Of a stretch of DNA of 64,000 nucleotides, positions 18,355-27,637 are shown piece after piece (within the stretch, counting starts at the first letter, position 1; each line of letters opens with the position of its first letter). Origin of the DNA: Virgibacillus halotolerans (GTDB lineage: Bacteria; Bacillota; Bacilli; Bacillales; Amphibacillaceae); the NCBI RefSeq assembly GCF_016908515.1, contig NZ_JAFBEA010000007.1, positions 62,001-126,000 of the forward strand, written 5' to 3'. The position numbers were made by a program, and so were the translations under genes. Under the pieces are notes generated by a model that saw only the letters and a program-made list of their open reading frames with translations, was not told the DNA's origin and searched no databases.

Positions 18355-18987
18355 ATGAATGCATCGGATATCATTACAATGTTAAAAGACCGACAGCCTA
18401 CTATTCTTGACTATGAAAAATACCGAAAATATGCTATCCTGCTTCCACTAATTGAAGTTAATAAGGAAACGCACATTTTATTTGAGGTTAGATCAAAGCA
18501 TATGCGAAGTCAGCCAGGGGATATTTGTTTTCCAGGTGGGAAAGTGGATCAAGAAGATCCAGACGAAAAGCATGCAGCTATCCGAGAAACTTCTGAGGAG
18601 TTGGGAATAAGCGAAGCGGACATAAGTGAAGTTATTCCACTTGATTATTTGGTTTCTGATTCCGGGCGGATCGTTTATCCTTTTATCGGCAGGATTTCTA
18701 ATGTGGATCAGGTTTCACCAAACGCATCTGAGGTCGATGAGGTCTTTACTGTACCGCTCACCTATTTTCTTCAAACAAAGCCCAACAAATATAAAGTTGA
18801 TTTACAGGTTATACCTGAAGCGGATTTTCCTTATGAATTAATTCATGGCGGAGAAAATTATAAGTGGCGAATGCATCAAATAGATGAAATATTTTATCAG
18901 TATGATGGAAAAGCAATTTGGGGATTAACAGCAAAGATATTGGCCCACTTTATAGAATTGCTAAAAAAAGAACCCTTCACCTTATAA
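18355..18987 (+). CDS. Nudix hydrolase, CoA pyrophosphatase type
   Basis: 210 residues. The Nudix box is FPGGKVDQEDPDEKHAAIRE followed by TSEELGI, giving the G-x5-E-x7-REUxEExGU pattern. It is preceded by RSQPGDICFPGG, the motif typical of CoA diphosphatases (Nudt7/YeaB group), which cleave CoA to phosphopantetheine and 3',5'-ADP. Strong GGGGTG site upstream. Monocistronic. The 262 bases before it show no strong promoter. Confidence 0.88.
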   Translation: MNASDIITMLKDRQPTILDYEKYRKYAILLPLIEVNKETHILFEVRSKHMRSQPGDICFPGGKVDQEDPDEKHAAIRETSEELGISEADISEVIPLDYLVSDSGRIVYPFIGRISNVDQVSPNASEVDEVFTVPLTYFLQTKPNKYKVDLQVIPEADFPYELIHGGENYKWRMHQIDEIFYQYDGKAIWGLTAKILAHFIELLKKEPFTL

Positions 18988-18988
18988 C

Positions 18989-19023
18989 AAAACACATGAG
19001 CATAAAAAAGCTCATGTGTTTTT
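18989..19023 (+). terminator. terminator of the Nudix gene
   Basis: A 13-bp stem (AAAACACATGAGC/GCTCATGTGTTTT) with a T run on the plus strand. It lies between convergent genes. Confidence 0.88.
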
Positions 19024-19049
19024 AATTATTATTGATAATTGGTGCTGGA

Positions 19050-20261
19050 TTAAGATTCAGGAAACATTGTTTGCTGATCAATGAATCTAAAATAAGGAAG
19101 GATAATACCCAACAATGAAACCGTACAAATAATGACACCTATAAGTATATATAAAAGCCTTACACCCCACAGTTCGCTCAACGTTCCGCCAACGAATACA
19201 CCTAATGGCAATGCACCCCGAATAATCAATAAACGAACAGAGAAAACGTTTCCCATTAAATGGTTGGGCACCGTTTGCTGACAAATCGTTGTATTATGTA
19301 CGTTAAAGAAGGCCATAGCTATTCCTCCAATTGCTTCCATAACAAGGGCCAATATAATCCACTGGTTAAATCCCAATACGATAAAGGTAAGTCCCCCTAT
19401 TACAAGCGAACCTAACATTAGAATCCTTTTGCTTCGATATGTTACTTTTCCCACAAGTATCGAACCCATCACATAACCCAATGGGAAGGATGCCATAAAA
19501 TAGCCATACATGGCATAATTCCCATTTAGCACATTCATTATATATGGCAGGTTAATAATCATTGTAACGCCTACCCCGAATTGAACAAAGGCCAGAAATA
19601 CGCCTAACCATACAATCATTCTTTGTTTGAAAAAGTAACGTATCCCTTCTGCGAATTGTTCCACCCATGTACGCCGAACAGCATGCACGTTTCTCGTTTC
19701 CTGAATCATTAGCAATAAACAGCCACTTAACGCAAGTAGTACACATACGGATGTCAATGTTAGTGTAATGCCAATGTATTCTATTACAATGCCGGCAATA
19801 ATTGGCGCCATAAAGGTCATCAGTCGAACTGTTCCATCAATATAGGCGTTCGCTGTACGTAATTGTTCCTTTTCAACAATCGTAGGTAAAATCGCTTGAT
19901 TTGCAGGGACATACAGCGGTGTAATTAAACCCACGGTTAATTGGGCTGCGTAAATATGCCATGGCTCTATTTGCCCCATAACAACAGCTCCCAACGGGAT
20001 AAGAAAAACCAGTCCGCGGCTCCACAGTGCAAATATCATCACCCATTTCCGACTCCATCGATCAATATAAGGGCCGATAAACAATTGTAAAACAAGTGAA
20101 GGGATAAAGTATAATAGCCACATACTGCTTAAAGCCATTGTAGAACCTGTGATTTCGTATATCAAAAGCGCGTTACAAAAAGTTCCAAAGGCTCCGCCTA
20201 ATTCCGAGATAGCGTTACCCATCCAGATAAAGGTAAAAGATCTATTTTTCAATATACCCAT
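19050..20261 (-). CDS. MFS exporter (EntS/MFS_3 type)
   Basis: About 403 residues with 12 predicted transmembrane segments. The loop 2-3 motif (GPYIDRWSRKWVM) and the general layout match the MFS_3 group of macrolide/siderophore exporters. The TTG at 20273 opens the frame, but GGGTGAC precedes the ATG at 20261. It lies 36 bases downstream of an ArsR-family regulator on the same strand, so the exporter is probably induced by the regulator's ligand. Substrate unknown. Confidence 0.85.
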   Translation of the reverse strand: MGILKNRSFTFIWMGNAISELGGAFGTFCNALLIYEITGSTMALSSMWLLYFIPSLVLQLFIGPYIDRWSRKWVMIFALWSRGLVFLIPLGAVVMGQIEPWHIYAAQLTVGLITPLYVPANQAILPTIVEKEQLRTANAYIDGTVRLMTFMAPIIAGIVIEYIGITLTLTSVCVLLALSGCLLLMIQETRNVHAVRRTWVEQFAEGIRYFFKQRMIVWLGVFLAFVQFGVGVTMIINLPYIMNVLNGNYAMYGYFMASFPLGYVMGSILVGKVTYRSKRILMLGSLVIGGLTFIVLGFNQWIILALVMEAIGGIAMAFFNVHNTTICQQTVPNHLMGNVFSVRLLIIRGALPLGVFVGGTLSELWGVRLLYILIGVIICTVSLLGIILPYFRFIDQQTMFPES

Positions 20262-20297
20262 GAAGTCACCCAATTCTATTCATGATTATCTGTGGAT

Positions 20298-21341
20298 TCA
20301 TTGTTGCAAATATAAATCTATTTCTTTTGCTAATGATTCAATTGAATTCTTTTTCAATACATACACGGCATCTGTAATTTCGACGAGTTGTGCCGATCTC
20401 AAAATCTTCAAATGGTGATGAATTGTTGACTTTCCCACCGATAATTTTTCTGTTATTTCTTGAAGTGTTCGATCTCTTTCAGACAGTAACTTAACAATTC
20501 TTAGTCTCACCTCATCACCTAGTGCTTTATGTTTTAGCACTAAAAAGTTACTTGGCAGGTATTTATCTTGAGGTGAAATACTTTCATTTGAAATCGGATA
20601 ATAGAATACCTTTGTTCCTTCCATATCTGCGACGATATTCCACGGCCGATAAATATAATGCGGAATCAAAAGTACCTTATGTACACTAGGCTCAGGACTG
20701 TAAGACACGCCTGCTGTTGCCCATTCAACAAATTCTTCAGGATTCATCTTCCCTTTCATATGCATTTTTGCTTCAACATCTGCTTGCAGCATGTTATTAA
20801 ATTGATCTAACGACGGTTTAATTACATTTTCATACCATCGTGACATGATTGTAATAAGATGATGTTTAAGCTGATGTACGTCTACATTACAAACAAACGC
20901 GATGTAATCGGGAAAAAAGGGATTATCACTTGTTAATGTCTTCATTTTCTTGATAGCTTCCTCTCTCCCTAATGCTGCAGCTTTTCTCGTTGTTTGATGC
21001 GCATAACCGACAAAAGGTATACAGTTAAATTTGAGCTCTGTGGAAGAAAGTTCCTCTATATAAGTAATAAACGCCGCCAAAGTTTGAAAGTCCTCTTGAT
21101 GTAGTAGTTGTAACAATGCCTTCCAAGTGTTATTTTCTTCTACATAATTCAGGTGCTCACGCAAATCCACTGGCAAGGAGCCCCTTGTTTCTTTCCAAAA
21201 ACTTATCGGCTTCTCCAAGGAATCTAATAAAGGAGTATTTGTAACTGCCGCAATTCCCAGGGCGCACTCCCACAAGGTTGAGTACTTTATTTCAACCTGA
21301 TACGTTTCACGCCTTCTACCTGTTGTACTCAAAACGTCCAT
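20298..21341 (-). CDS. ArsR-family transcriptional regulator with long N-terminal domain
   Basis: About 347 residues. A C-terminal winged helix (KALGDEVRLRIVKLLSERD, then VGKSTIHHHLKILRSAQLVEI) is fused to a roughly 270-residue N-terminal region of unknown fold, as in some large ArsR regulators of Bacillaceae. No metal-binding CxC motif is visible, so it is unlikely to be a metalloregulator; the N-terminal part may bind a small molecule. An ATG with GGAGG nine bases upstream is preferred over the earlier open-frame start. Promoter and operator-like repeats lie just upstream, consistent with autoregulation of the regulator-exporter pair. Confidence 0.8.
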   Translation of the reverse strand: MDVLSTTGRRRETYQVEIKYSTLWECALGIAAVTNTPLLDSLEKPISFWKETRGSLPVDLREHLNYVEENNTWKALLQLLHQEDFQTLAAFITYIEELSSTELKFNCIPFVGYAHQTTRKAAALGREEAIKKMKTLTSDNPFFPDYIAFVCNVDVHQLKHHLITIMSRWYENVIKPSLDQFNNMLQADVEAKMHMKGKMNPEEFVEWATAGVSYSPEPSVHKVLLIPHYIYRPWNIVADMEGTKVFYYPISNESISPQDKYLPSNFLVLKHKALGDEVRLRIVKLLSERDRTLQEITEKLSVGKSTIHHHLKILRSAQLVEITDAVYVLKKNSIESLAKEIDLYLQQ

Positions 21342-21369
21342 ACTTAACAACCTCCATTCATTACCATTT

Positions 21370-21398
21370 ATTCTACACATATAGAATATATTATTCAA
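21370..21398 (-). promoter_or_regulatory. promoter of the ArsR-MFS pair
   Basis: Minus-strand -35 TTGAAT (21398-21393), 17-base spacer and -10 TAGAAT (21375-21370), about 30 bases before the start codon. Confidence 0.6.
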
Positions 21399-21418
21399 TA
21401 TTTATAGAATAATATATT
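21385..21418. promoter_or_regulatory. inverted repeat, probable ArsR-family operator
   Basis: A perfect 12-bp repeat, AATATATTATTC (21385-21396) and GAATAATATATT (21407-21418), with a 10-base spacer, overlaps the -35 box. TATAGAAT also recurs directly 22 bases apart. Confidence 0.6.
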
Positions 21419-21476
21419 AAACTTTTTTAATTACTGAACGTATTCCCTGCTAAACGGAAAAACAGTCCAAACGAAA

Positions 21477-21510
21477 AGACACATAAGCATGGATGCTCAT
21501 GTGCCTTTTT
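21477..21510. terminator. hairpin downstream of the CoA-transferase
   Basis: A stem CACATAAGCAT/ATGCTCATGTG (one mismatch) with T runs on both sides, beyond the CoA-transferase stop. Confidence 0.6.
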
Positions 21511-21541
21511 AATCTATTTAATTTTGAACGCGCTTCTTTCG

Positions 21542-23053
21542 TTAAACCTTTTCCACCAATTGTCTCATCGTTCCATCTTTGGAAAAATTCGTATGCCATG
21601 ACAATGCCTTTTCCAGGACATGTGGTGTCTGTCCACCCCGCTCTAATGCTTCATTATAGTATTCCCACAGTTGTTCCCGATACATCGGATGTGCACAGTT
21701 CTCAATAATCAACAGCACACGTTCCCTCGGGGCTAACCCCCTTAGATCTGCATAACCTTGCTCCGTCACTACAACGTCTACATCATGCTCTGTATGGTCT
21801 ACATGTGAAGCAAATGGAACAATACTGGATATATCTCCATCCTTAGCGATAGATTTAGTAACGAAAATTGCCAAACGTGCATTACGGGCAAAGTCACCAG
21901 ATCCGCCGATTCCATTCATCATCTTTGTCCCTGTAACATGTGTAGAATTAACGTTTCCATAAATATCAAACTCTAATGCTGTATTAATAGAAATCAAACC
22001 AAGTCTGCGGATAATTTCTGGATGATTGGATATTTCTTGTGGTCGCATGATCAATTTATCCCGGTATTTTTCAAAATCAGCAAATACTTGTTTCATCTTC
22101 TGCTCAGATAACGTAATGGAACAACAGGAAGCAAAGCTAATTTTGCCTGCATCAATTAAATCAAACACAGCATCCTGCAATACTTCTGAATAAACTTCCA
22201 GATCCTTAAACTCTGAATCAATCATGCCATGTAGCACCGCATTGGCAACCGATCCAATTCCTGATTGTAATGGTGCCAGACTTTCCGTTAATCGTCCTGC
22301 TTCAATTTCTTTATGGAAAAATTCCAGCAGATGCTGGGCCATCACTTCTGTTTCATGATCTGGCTCTACAATCGTGGAGGGAGAATCCAGTTGATCGGTA
22401 AAAACAATCCCCTTCACCTTATTCCAGTCCACAGGGATTCCTTTTGTCCCAATTCGATCAGCTACCTTTGTCAATGGAATCGGATCACGTTCCCCTTGCT
22501 TGCCAGGATTATACAAATCGTGAAGTCCTTCCAATAGTTCGGACTGTGCCATATTTATTTCAATAATAATTCCCTTTGCGTTTTCAGCAAATGACAATGA
22601 ATTTCCAATCGATGTTGTTGGAATAATCATGCCATCATCCGTGATAGAAATCGCTTCCAAAATAGCGTAATCGATTCTATTAATCACTTCGCCCCTTAAT
22701 AGTTCAGCAGTGTGTGATAAGTGATGGTCAACAAATAAATGCTCGCCTTCATTTATTTTCTTACGCATGGTTGCATCCGCCTGGAACGGCAAGCGCTTAC
22801 TAACTATTCCAGCCTCAGCAAACATTTTGTCAATATCCGATCCCAACGATGCACCTGTGAAAACATTTACCTTAAATGTCTCCCCCGCTGCCCGCTTTAT
22901 CAGTGCTGTTGGGACCGCTTTCACATCTCCGGCACGTGTAAAACCACTTAACCCCAATGTCATGCCATCTTGAATCCATGATGCAGCTTCCTCTGCGGAA
23001 ACGACGCGATCATGTAGGCGAGGATCTTTTATACGATCATAAACTTTCTTCAT
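21542..23053 (-). CDS. acetyl-CoA hydrolase/transferase family, likely succinate/acetate CoA-transferase
   Basis: About 503 residues, two-domain class I CoA-transferase of the Cat1/AarC/Ach1 group. Seen: GLSGFTRAGD near the N terminus, YSEVLQDAVFDLID (probably carrying the catalytic glutamate), the glycine-rich GIGGSGDFARNA oxyanion region and VVVTEQGYADLRGLAPRER. AarC-type enzymes convert succinyl-CoA + acetate to acetyl-CoA + succinate. The ATG at 23053 follows AGAGGGA and is preferred to the earlier in-frame start. A LytTR regulator gene lies immediately upstream on the same strand. Family certain; substrate pair inferred. Confidence 0.9.
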   Translation of the reverse strand: MKKVYDRIKDPRLHDRVVSAEEAASWIQDGMTLGLSGFTRAGDVKAVPTALIKRAAGETFKVNVFTGASLGSDIDKMFAEAGIVSKRLPFQADATMRKKINEGEHLFVDHHLSHTAELLRGEVINRIDYAILEAISITDDGMIIPTTSIGNSLSFAENAKGIIIEINMAQSELLEGLHDLYNPGKQGERDPIPLTKVADRIGTKGIPVDWNKVKGIVFTDQLDSPSTIVEPDHETEVMAQHLLEFFHKEIEAGRLTESLAPLQSGIGSVANAVLHGMIDSEFKDLEVYSEVLQDAVFDLIDAGKISFASCCSITLSEQKMKQVFADFEKYRDKLIMRPQEISNHPEIIRRLGLISINTALEFDIYGNVNSTHVTGTKMMNGIGGSGDFARNARLAIFVTKSIAKDGDISSIVPFASHVDHTEHDVDVVVTEQGYADLRGLAPRERVLLIIENCAHPMYREQLWEYYNEALERGGQTPHVLEKALSWHTNFSKDGTMRQLVEKV

Positions 23054-23182
23054 ATATAATCCCTCTTTCATAACCTTTAAAACTATTCTAACTTATTCAG
23101 ATATTGAATTGGGAATTTTTGACGGAAATAGATAAATCCTGCACGAAGCATGAAAACGAATGCACCGAACAGAAAATAGCTG

Positions 23183-23827
23183 TTAGAAATCCAACATTTT
23201 CCGAAAATAACTGGCATACGATTGACTAACAGGAATTTGATCACCATTATCCATTGCCAAAACAAAAGTAGAGTGAGTATCTGGGTGAATATCCTTAATA
23301 TGATTTACATTCACGATAAAGGAGCGATGACAACGAATAAATGACTCCCTTGGCAACGTATACTCGAACTCCTGCAGGGGATTGTTATGGGTGCCCGAAA
23401 AGCCGTCTGCCCTGACATATGTTTTCCTCTCTTTTACTTCCAAGTAGATGACATCTTGAAATGGAATGGGTTTCCACCCATCAGCAGATTTGACTGTTAC
23501 GACGGATTTTCCTTCCGTGAATGTCGGATAAATTGCGGTAACACAACCTGCAAGCTCCCCATCATTGTGGAAAGGCACTGCCATACCGTGATAAGGAACA
23601 CCAAATACTTCCCGATTGATAAATTCGGACATCTTTTGATCTGTCAGCATGGCCTTATAAGCCATTGTTCCTGCTTTAATCGGATCCCCTGAGCTTATTT
23701 TCAAGTCCACTCGTTTACTCGGTCGGTAATAAATATATTCTGTTGTATTGGACACAGCAATCGATATTTCGTCGGAAAAAAGCTCTCCAACTACATCCAA
23801 TAATGGTCCCAGTGTAAATTTTTGCAT
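23183..23827 (-). CDS. LytTR-domain transcriptional regulator with PAS-like N-terminal domain
   Basis: 214 residues. The C-terminal 100 residues are a LytTR DNA-binding domain (IPFQDVIYLEVKERKTYVRA, then LPRESFIRCHRSFIVNVNHI). The N-terminal half, containing VFGVPYHGMAVPFHNDGELAG, looks like a PAS/GAF-type sensory fold and not a receiver domain, so no phosphorylation input is evident. Good AAAGGAG site. It ends 130 bases before the CoA-transferase start, suggesting that it senses a metabolite and controls that gene. Confidence 0.82.
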   Translation of the reverse strand: MQKFTLGPLLDVVGELFSDEISIAVSNTTEYIYYRPSKRVDLKISSGDPIKAGTMAYKAMLTDQKMSEFINREVFGVPYHGMAVPFHNDGELAGCVTAIYPTFTEGKSVVTVKSADGWKPIPFQDVIYLEVKERKTYVRADGFSGTHNNPLQEFEYTLPRESFIRCHRSFIVNVNHIKDIHPDTHSTFVLAMDNGDQIPVSQSYASYFRKMLDF

Positions 23828-23929
23828 AATTAGGCTCCTTTAATGAAAATAATACTTCACTACTTTTATTATACAACAAGGCTGCTCTCTAGTAGATTAT
23901 TGTTTTTTCTAGGTAATGAATCTTAAAAG

Positions 23930-24240
23930 CAAGTATAAACTGCGAGGTAACACCGAGGTGTTTCCAAAACGTGTGCTTTTGCGCCGTCCGGGATCGCTCT
24001 GGGCGATGCTTTCCGCGGGCACGGCCTCAACAAGAGGTCTGCAAGCGTTGGCCGAAAAGGACGTAATTAGCTTGCCTGCCTATGAGCTGGACGATTTTAG
24101 TCGGCCTTCATCACCAACAACTCTTTGGTGTCTTCAGTCTCGTGCTGGGACTGCGATTACTCGTCCCACTGAAAACCTTTGTTCCCACAGGAGTCACCTC
24201 TCTCCACTCATCCGGACTAGTAAAGCTAATTGCGAAAAAT
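23930..24240 (-). repeat. composite repeat, B-like module (third locus)
   Basis: GCGATGCTTTCCGCGGGCAC, GACGATTTTAGTCGGCCTTC and TGGGACTGCGATTACTCGTC follow the order found in 15896-16178. An open frame on the plus strand (23916-24302) is made of repeat sequence. Confidence 0.7.
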
Positions 24241-24334
24241 GCTTTGTCATTTCATTCAGCTCATTCATAAAAGGAAGTAGCAATTGTTTAATCAAGCAAT
24301 GAATAAATATGATAAAGTTGCAAGTCCCAAGGCA

Positions 24335-24535
24335 TATATCAGCGAAGGAAATACACGTAGACTCCTGCGGGAAAGCGAAGACGATGAGACCCCACAGTGA
24401 GCGTTCTTTGCGAGCGAGGCAGACTAAGTACGCCAGTCCTGGGGCAACGTCTGCACTAGCACATCCTGTACGTTGAAGGCTCAGCGCGAGCCCTAGGATG
24501 CGCGTAGTGTATTTCCGAAGCGGTATGTTACGCCC
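24335..24535 (+). repeat. composite repeat, A-like module (third locus)
   Basis: GAAATACACGTAGACTCCTG to TAGTGTATTTCCGAAGCGG matches the A module, with an insert containing CACTAGCACATCCTGT that also occurs near 16465. The whole 23828-24550 interval is repeat sequence. Confidence 0.7.
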
Positions 24536-24556
24536 CGGTTTATATCAATAGCAACA

Positions 24557-24593
24557 AAAACAGCGTGGATCATAAAGGATACCACGCTGTTTT
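24557..24593 (-). terminator. terminator of the opp operon
   Basis: A 12-bp stem (AAAACAGCGTGG/CCACGCTGTTTT) directly after the oppF stop. Confidence 0.85.
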
Positions 24594-24597
24594 CTAT

Positions 24598-25539
24598 TCA
24601 TTTTTTATATTTTTCCTGGAATTGTTTAAACTCTTTTTTCGAACAGTTTACAAAGTGTCCTGGGGCAACTTCGCGCATTTTCACTTCTTCTCCCTGCGCG
24701 TATTTATGTGCATCAGGGTCATAGGATTGTCGGACGCGGGTTCGTTCATAATCTGGGTCCGGTAACGGAATTGCAGATAGCAATGACTGCGTGTATGGGT
24801 GCATCGGATTACGATACAAATCCTCAGCCGGCGCAAGTTCCACTAATCTTCCGAAGTACATTACACCAATTCGATCGCTTATATATTTAACCATTGATAA
24901 ATCATGGGCAATAAATAAATACGTTAACCCTTTTTCCTTCTGCAGTTTTCTAAGCAAGTTGACTACCTGCGCTTGAATAGATACATCCAAGGCTGAAATT
25001 GGTTCATCCGCTATAATAAATTCCGGTTCTACTGCTAGTGCACGAGCAATACCTATCCTTTGTCTTTGTCCCCCAGAGAACTCATGCGGAAAACGATTCG
25101 CGTGTTCACGATTCAACCCCACTGTCTCCAAAAGCGAATAAACCCTTTCCATCCGCTCTTTTGGCGACTTGGCGAGACGATGAATATCGATACCTTCAGC
25201 AATCACATCCGATACCTTCATTCTTGGATTTAACGATGCATATGGGTCCTGGAAAATCATTTGCATTTTGCGGTTGAATTTCTTCAATTCCGATTTTGAT
25301 TTTTTCCCATGGACACTTTCACCTCTATAAAGCACTTCCCCATCTGTTGCATCATATAGACGGATGATGGTTCTTCCAGTTGTTGACTTTCCACAACCTG
25401 ATTCACCAACAAGTCCCAATGTTTCCCCTTTATATATATCAAACGTGATGTCATCTACAGCTCGGACTTCACTAGGTTTGCCAGCATTAAAGTGCCGCTT
25501 AAGGTGTTTAACCTCTAACAACTTTTCTAATTCCGCCAC
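24598..25539 (-). CDS. oppF: oligopeptide ABC transporter ATPase OppF
   Basis: 313-residue ABC ATPase of the dipeptide/oligopeptide family: Walker A GESGCGKST, signature FSGGQRQRIGIARAL, Walker B EFIIADEPISALD and the H-loop in LFIAHDLSMVKYIS. A C-terminal oligo_HPY extension with a Cys-containing tail (GHFVNCSKKEF) follows. Last gene of the opp operon, one base after oppD. It works with OppD to energise OppBC at the membrane. Confidence 0.95.
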   Translation of the reverse strand: MAELEKLLEVKHLKRHFNAGKPSEVRAVDDITFDIYKGETLGLVGESGCGKSTTGRTIIRLYDATDGEVLYRGESVHGKKSKSELKKFNRKMQMIFQDPYASLNPRMKVSDVIAEGIDIHRLAKSPKERMERVYSLLETVGLNREHANRFPHEFSGGQRQRIGIARALAVEPEFIIADEPISALDVSIQAQVVNLLRKLQKEKGLTYLFIAHDLSMVKYISDRIGVMYFGRLVELAPAEDLYRNPMHPYTQSLLSAIPLPDPDYERTRVRQSYDPDAHKYAQGEEVKMREVAPGHFVNCSKKEFKQFQEKYKK

Positions 25540-25540
25540 T

Positions 25541-26599
25541 TCACTTTTCCCCCTTTAAAGAAGCCGCTTGTTTCGCTTGAAATTTAGCCATTCTTTCTTG
25601 AACTGCAACAGGCGGTTCTACTTCAGGTGCATCGGGATGCAACAGCCATGTAGCAGCAAAATGGGTATCCGAAACCTTAAACATTGGCGGATCTTCTTCC
25701 AGGTCTATTTTCATCGCATAATGGTTTCGTGGGGCAAATGCATCACCCTTGGGAGGATGCAGTAAATCTGGCGGTGTACCAGGGATTACATATAATTCCT
25801 CATCCTTCGAATCTAAACTAGGCATAGAACTAATTAGTCCCCATGTATAGGGGTGTTGTGGATTATAGAATATCTCGTCCACTGTTCCAATCTCTACAAT
25901 TTTACCACCATACATGACCGCTACACGATCAGCAACATTCGCAACGACTCCTAAATCATGTGTGATAAAAATAATCGATGTTTCTATTTGCTTTTGCAGG
26001 TCCTTCATTAAGTCTAATATTTGACCTTGAATTGTAACATCAAGTGCCGTTGTAGGCTCATCTGCAATCAATATTTTTGGAGCACAGGCGAGTGCAATAG
26101 CAATCACAACCCGTTGCCTCATTCCACCTGAAAATTGGTGCGGGTATTGTTTTAAACGCTCTTTCGGATTGGGGATCCCCACTAATTCAAGTAGATGTAA
26201 TGCCCGTTCCTTTGCTTTACTTTTGCTTAGATGCTGATGCTTTAATAGTGGCTCCATAATTTGTTTTCCAACTGTCATCGTCGGGTTTAATGAAGTCATG
26301 GGATCCTGAAAGATCATTGAAATATCTTTTCCGCGAATTTTTTGCATTTGCTTTTCTGATGCTTTCGCAATATCTTTATCTTCAAAAAGGATTTTCCCCT
26401 TTTTTATTTCCGAATTGCCTGTCGGTAACAGTCGCATGATCGACTTGGTTGTTACCGATTTACCCGAACCGGATTCTCCTACAATGGCAAGTGTTTCTCC
26501 TTCATATAAATCAAAGTCTACACCACGGATGGCTTGCACTTCACCTGCAAATGTATGAAAGGAAATATTAAGATCTGCAACTTCCAATATCTTTTTCAT
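25541..26599 (-). CDS. oppD: oligopeptide ABC transporter ATPase OppD
   Basis: 352-residue ABC ATPase: Walker A GESGSGKSVT, signature FSGGMRQRVVIAIAL, Walker B KILIADEPTTALD and the H-loop FITHDLGVVAN. The C-terminal part shows a peptide-transporter-type extension (PGTPPDLLHPPKGDAFAPR). An 18-base gap after oppC with its own GAGGTG site. Confidence 0.95.
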   Translation of the reverse strand: MKKILEVADLNISFHTFAGEVQAIRGVDFDLYEGETLAIVGESGSGKSVTTKSIMRLLPTGNSEIKKGKILFEDKDIAKASEKQMQKIRGKDISMIFQDPMTSLNPTMTVGKQIMEPLLKHQHLSKSKAKERALHLLELVGIPNPKERLKQYPHQFSGGMRQRVVIAIALACAPKILIADEPTTALDVTIQGQILDLMKDLQKQIETSIIFITHDLGVVANVADRVAVMYGGKIVEIGTVDEIFYNPQHPYTWGLISSMPSLDSKDEELYVIPGTPPDLLHPPKGDAFAPRNHYAMKIDLEEDPPMFKVSDTHFAATWLLHPDAPEVEPPVAVQERMAKFQAKQAASLKGEK

Positions 26600-26617
26600 G
26601 TAGCTTCACCTCACTTA

Positions 26618-27637
26618 TTAATCACGCATTTTAGGATCAAATGCGTCACGAAGTCCATCTCCAATTAAATTACTAGCTATTAGGATAATACAAATAACAA
26701 TACACGGAATAACCATTAAATGAGGTAAAAATTGAAACGTTTTATAACCATCCTCAATCAGTGTACCAAGTGATGCTCTCGGCGCCTGCAACCCAATCCC
26801 GATAAAACTTAGGAATGCTTCAAAAAAGATGGCGCTAGGAATCGTGAACATCGTGTTTATAATAATAACCCCGGATAAATTGGGTAATAAATGTTTGATT
26901 AATAATCTATCGCTTTTCGCTCCCAGCGTCCTCGAAGCAAGTACATATTCTTGATCCCTTAACTTCAGCACTTGCCCCCGTACAACCCTGGCCATGCCAA
27001 CCCAACCGGTTATTACCATGGCTATTGTAATCGATAGGATGCCCGGTTTCATTATTAATAACATCAAAATAACGACGATTAAGTTGGGGATACCAGATAT
27101 AACTTCCAATATACGCTGCATCACATTATCCACTCTACCACCTTTAAAACCGGAAATTAATCCGTAGGCGACACCAACAGCCATGTCAATTACTGCTGCT
27201 AAGAGCGCTATATATAATGACACCCTTGTTCCTAACCAGACACGTGAAAACAAATCACGCCCCAGGCTATCTGTTCCAAACCAATAGTATTCTTCTAAAC
27301 CTAGATCTTCATATTTATTTGTTTCAACACCACCAATTTTTTGACTGCCATCAAATATCCCAATATCTTCTAAGAGTGGGACCCGAGGTGGAAGATTCCC
27401 TTTGGTAACATCTTGTGCATAGGGATCAAATTTTGTAATGTGTGGTCCAATAATCGCCATCACGATAACAAGAAACAAAACGACTGCAGAAACGAGCGCA
27501 GCTTTATTTTTCCGAACCCGAAGCCATGCATCCTTTGCAAACGAAAGCTGCGGCTTCTCAATCTTCTCATTGTCAAAATGATCCTTTGGAGCGGGCTCAA
27601 ATCGATGCTTTTCAATTTTATCTGGAGCATTTGTCAT
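26618..27637 (-). CDS. oppC: oligopeptide ABC transporter permease OppC
   Basis: 339 residues with an N-terminal cytoplasmic tail, six transmembrane segments and a periplasm-equivalent insert after the first. The EAA loop is RTLGAKSDRLLIKHLLPN. The start overlaps the oppB stop by four bases (ATGA), with AGGAGGGG upstream. Confidence 0.95.
   Translation of the reverse strand: MTNAPDKIEKHRFEPAPKDHFDNEKIEKPQLSFAKDAWLRVRKNKAALVSAVVLFLVIVMAIIGPHITKFDPYAQDVTKGNLPPRVPLLEDIGIFDGSQKIGGVETNKYEDLGLEEYYWFGTDSLGRDLFSRVWLGTRVSLYIALLAAVIDMAVGVAYGLISGFKGGRVDNVMQRILEVISGIPNLIVVILMLLIMKPGILSITIAMVITGWVGMARVVRGQVLKLRDQEYVLASRTLGAKSDRLLIKHLLPNLSGVIIINTMFTIPSAIFFEAFLSFIGIGLQAPRASLGTLIEDGYKTFQFLPHLMVIPCIVICIILIASNLIGDGLRDAFDPKMRD

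Noticed and set aside
23916-24302. 128-codon open frame on the plus strand
   Set aside because: It spans the third composite repeat locus; the frame arises from repeat sequence.
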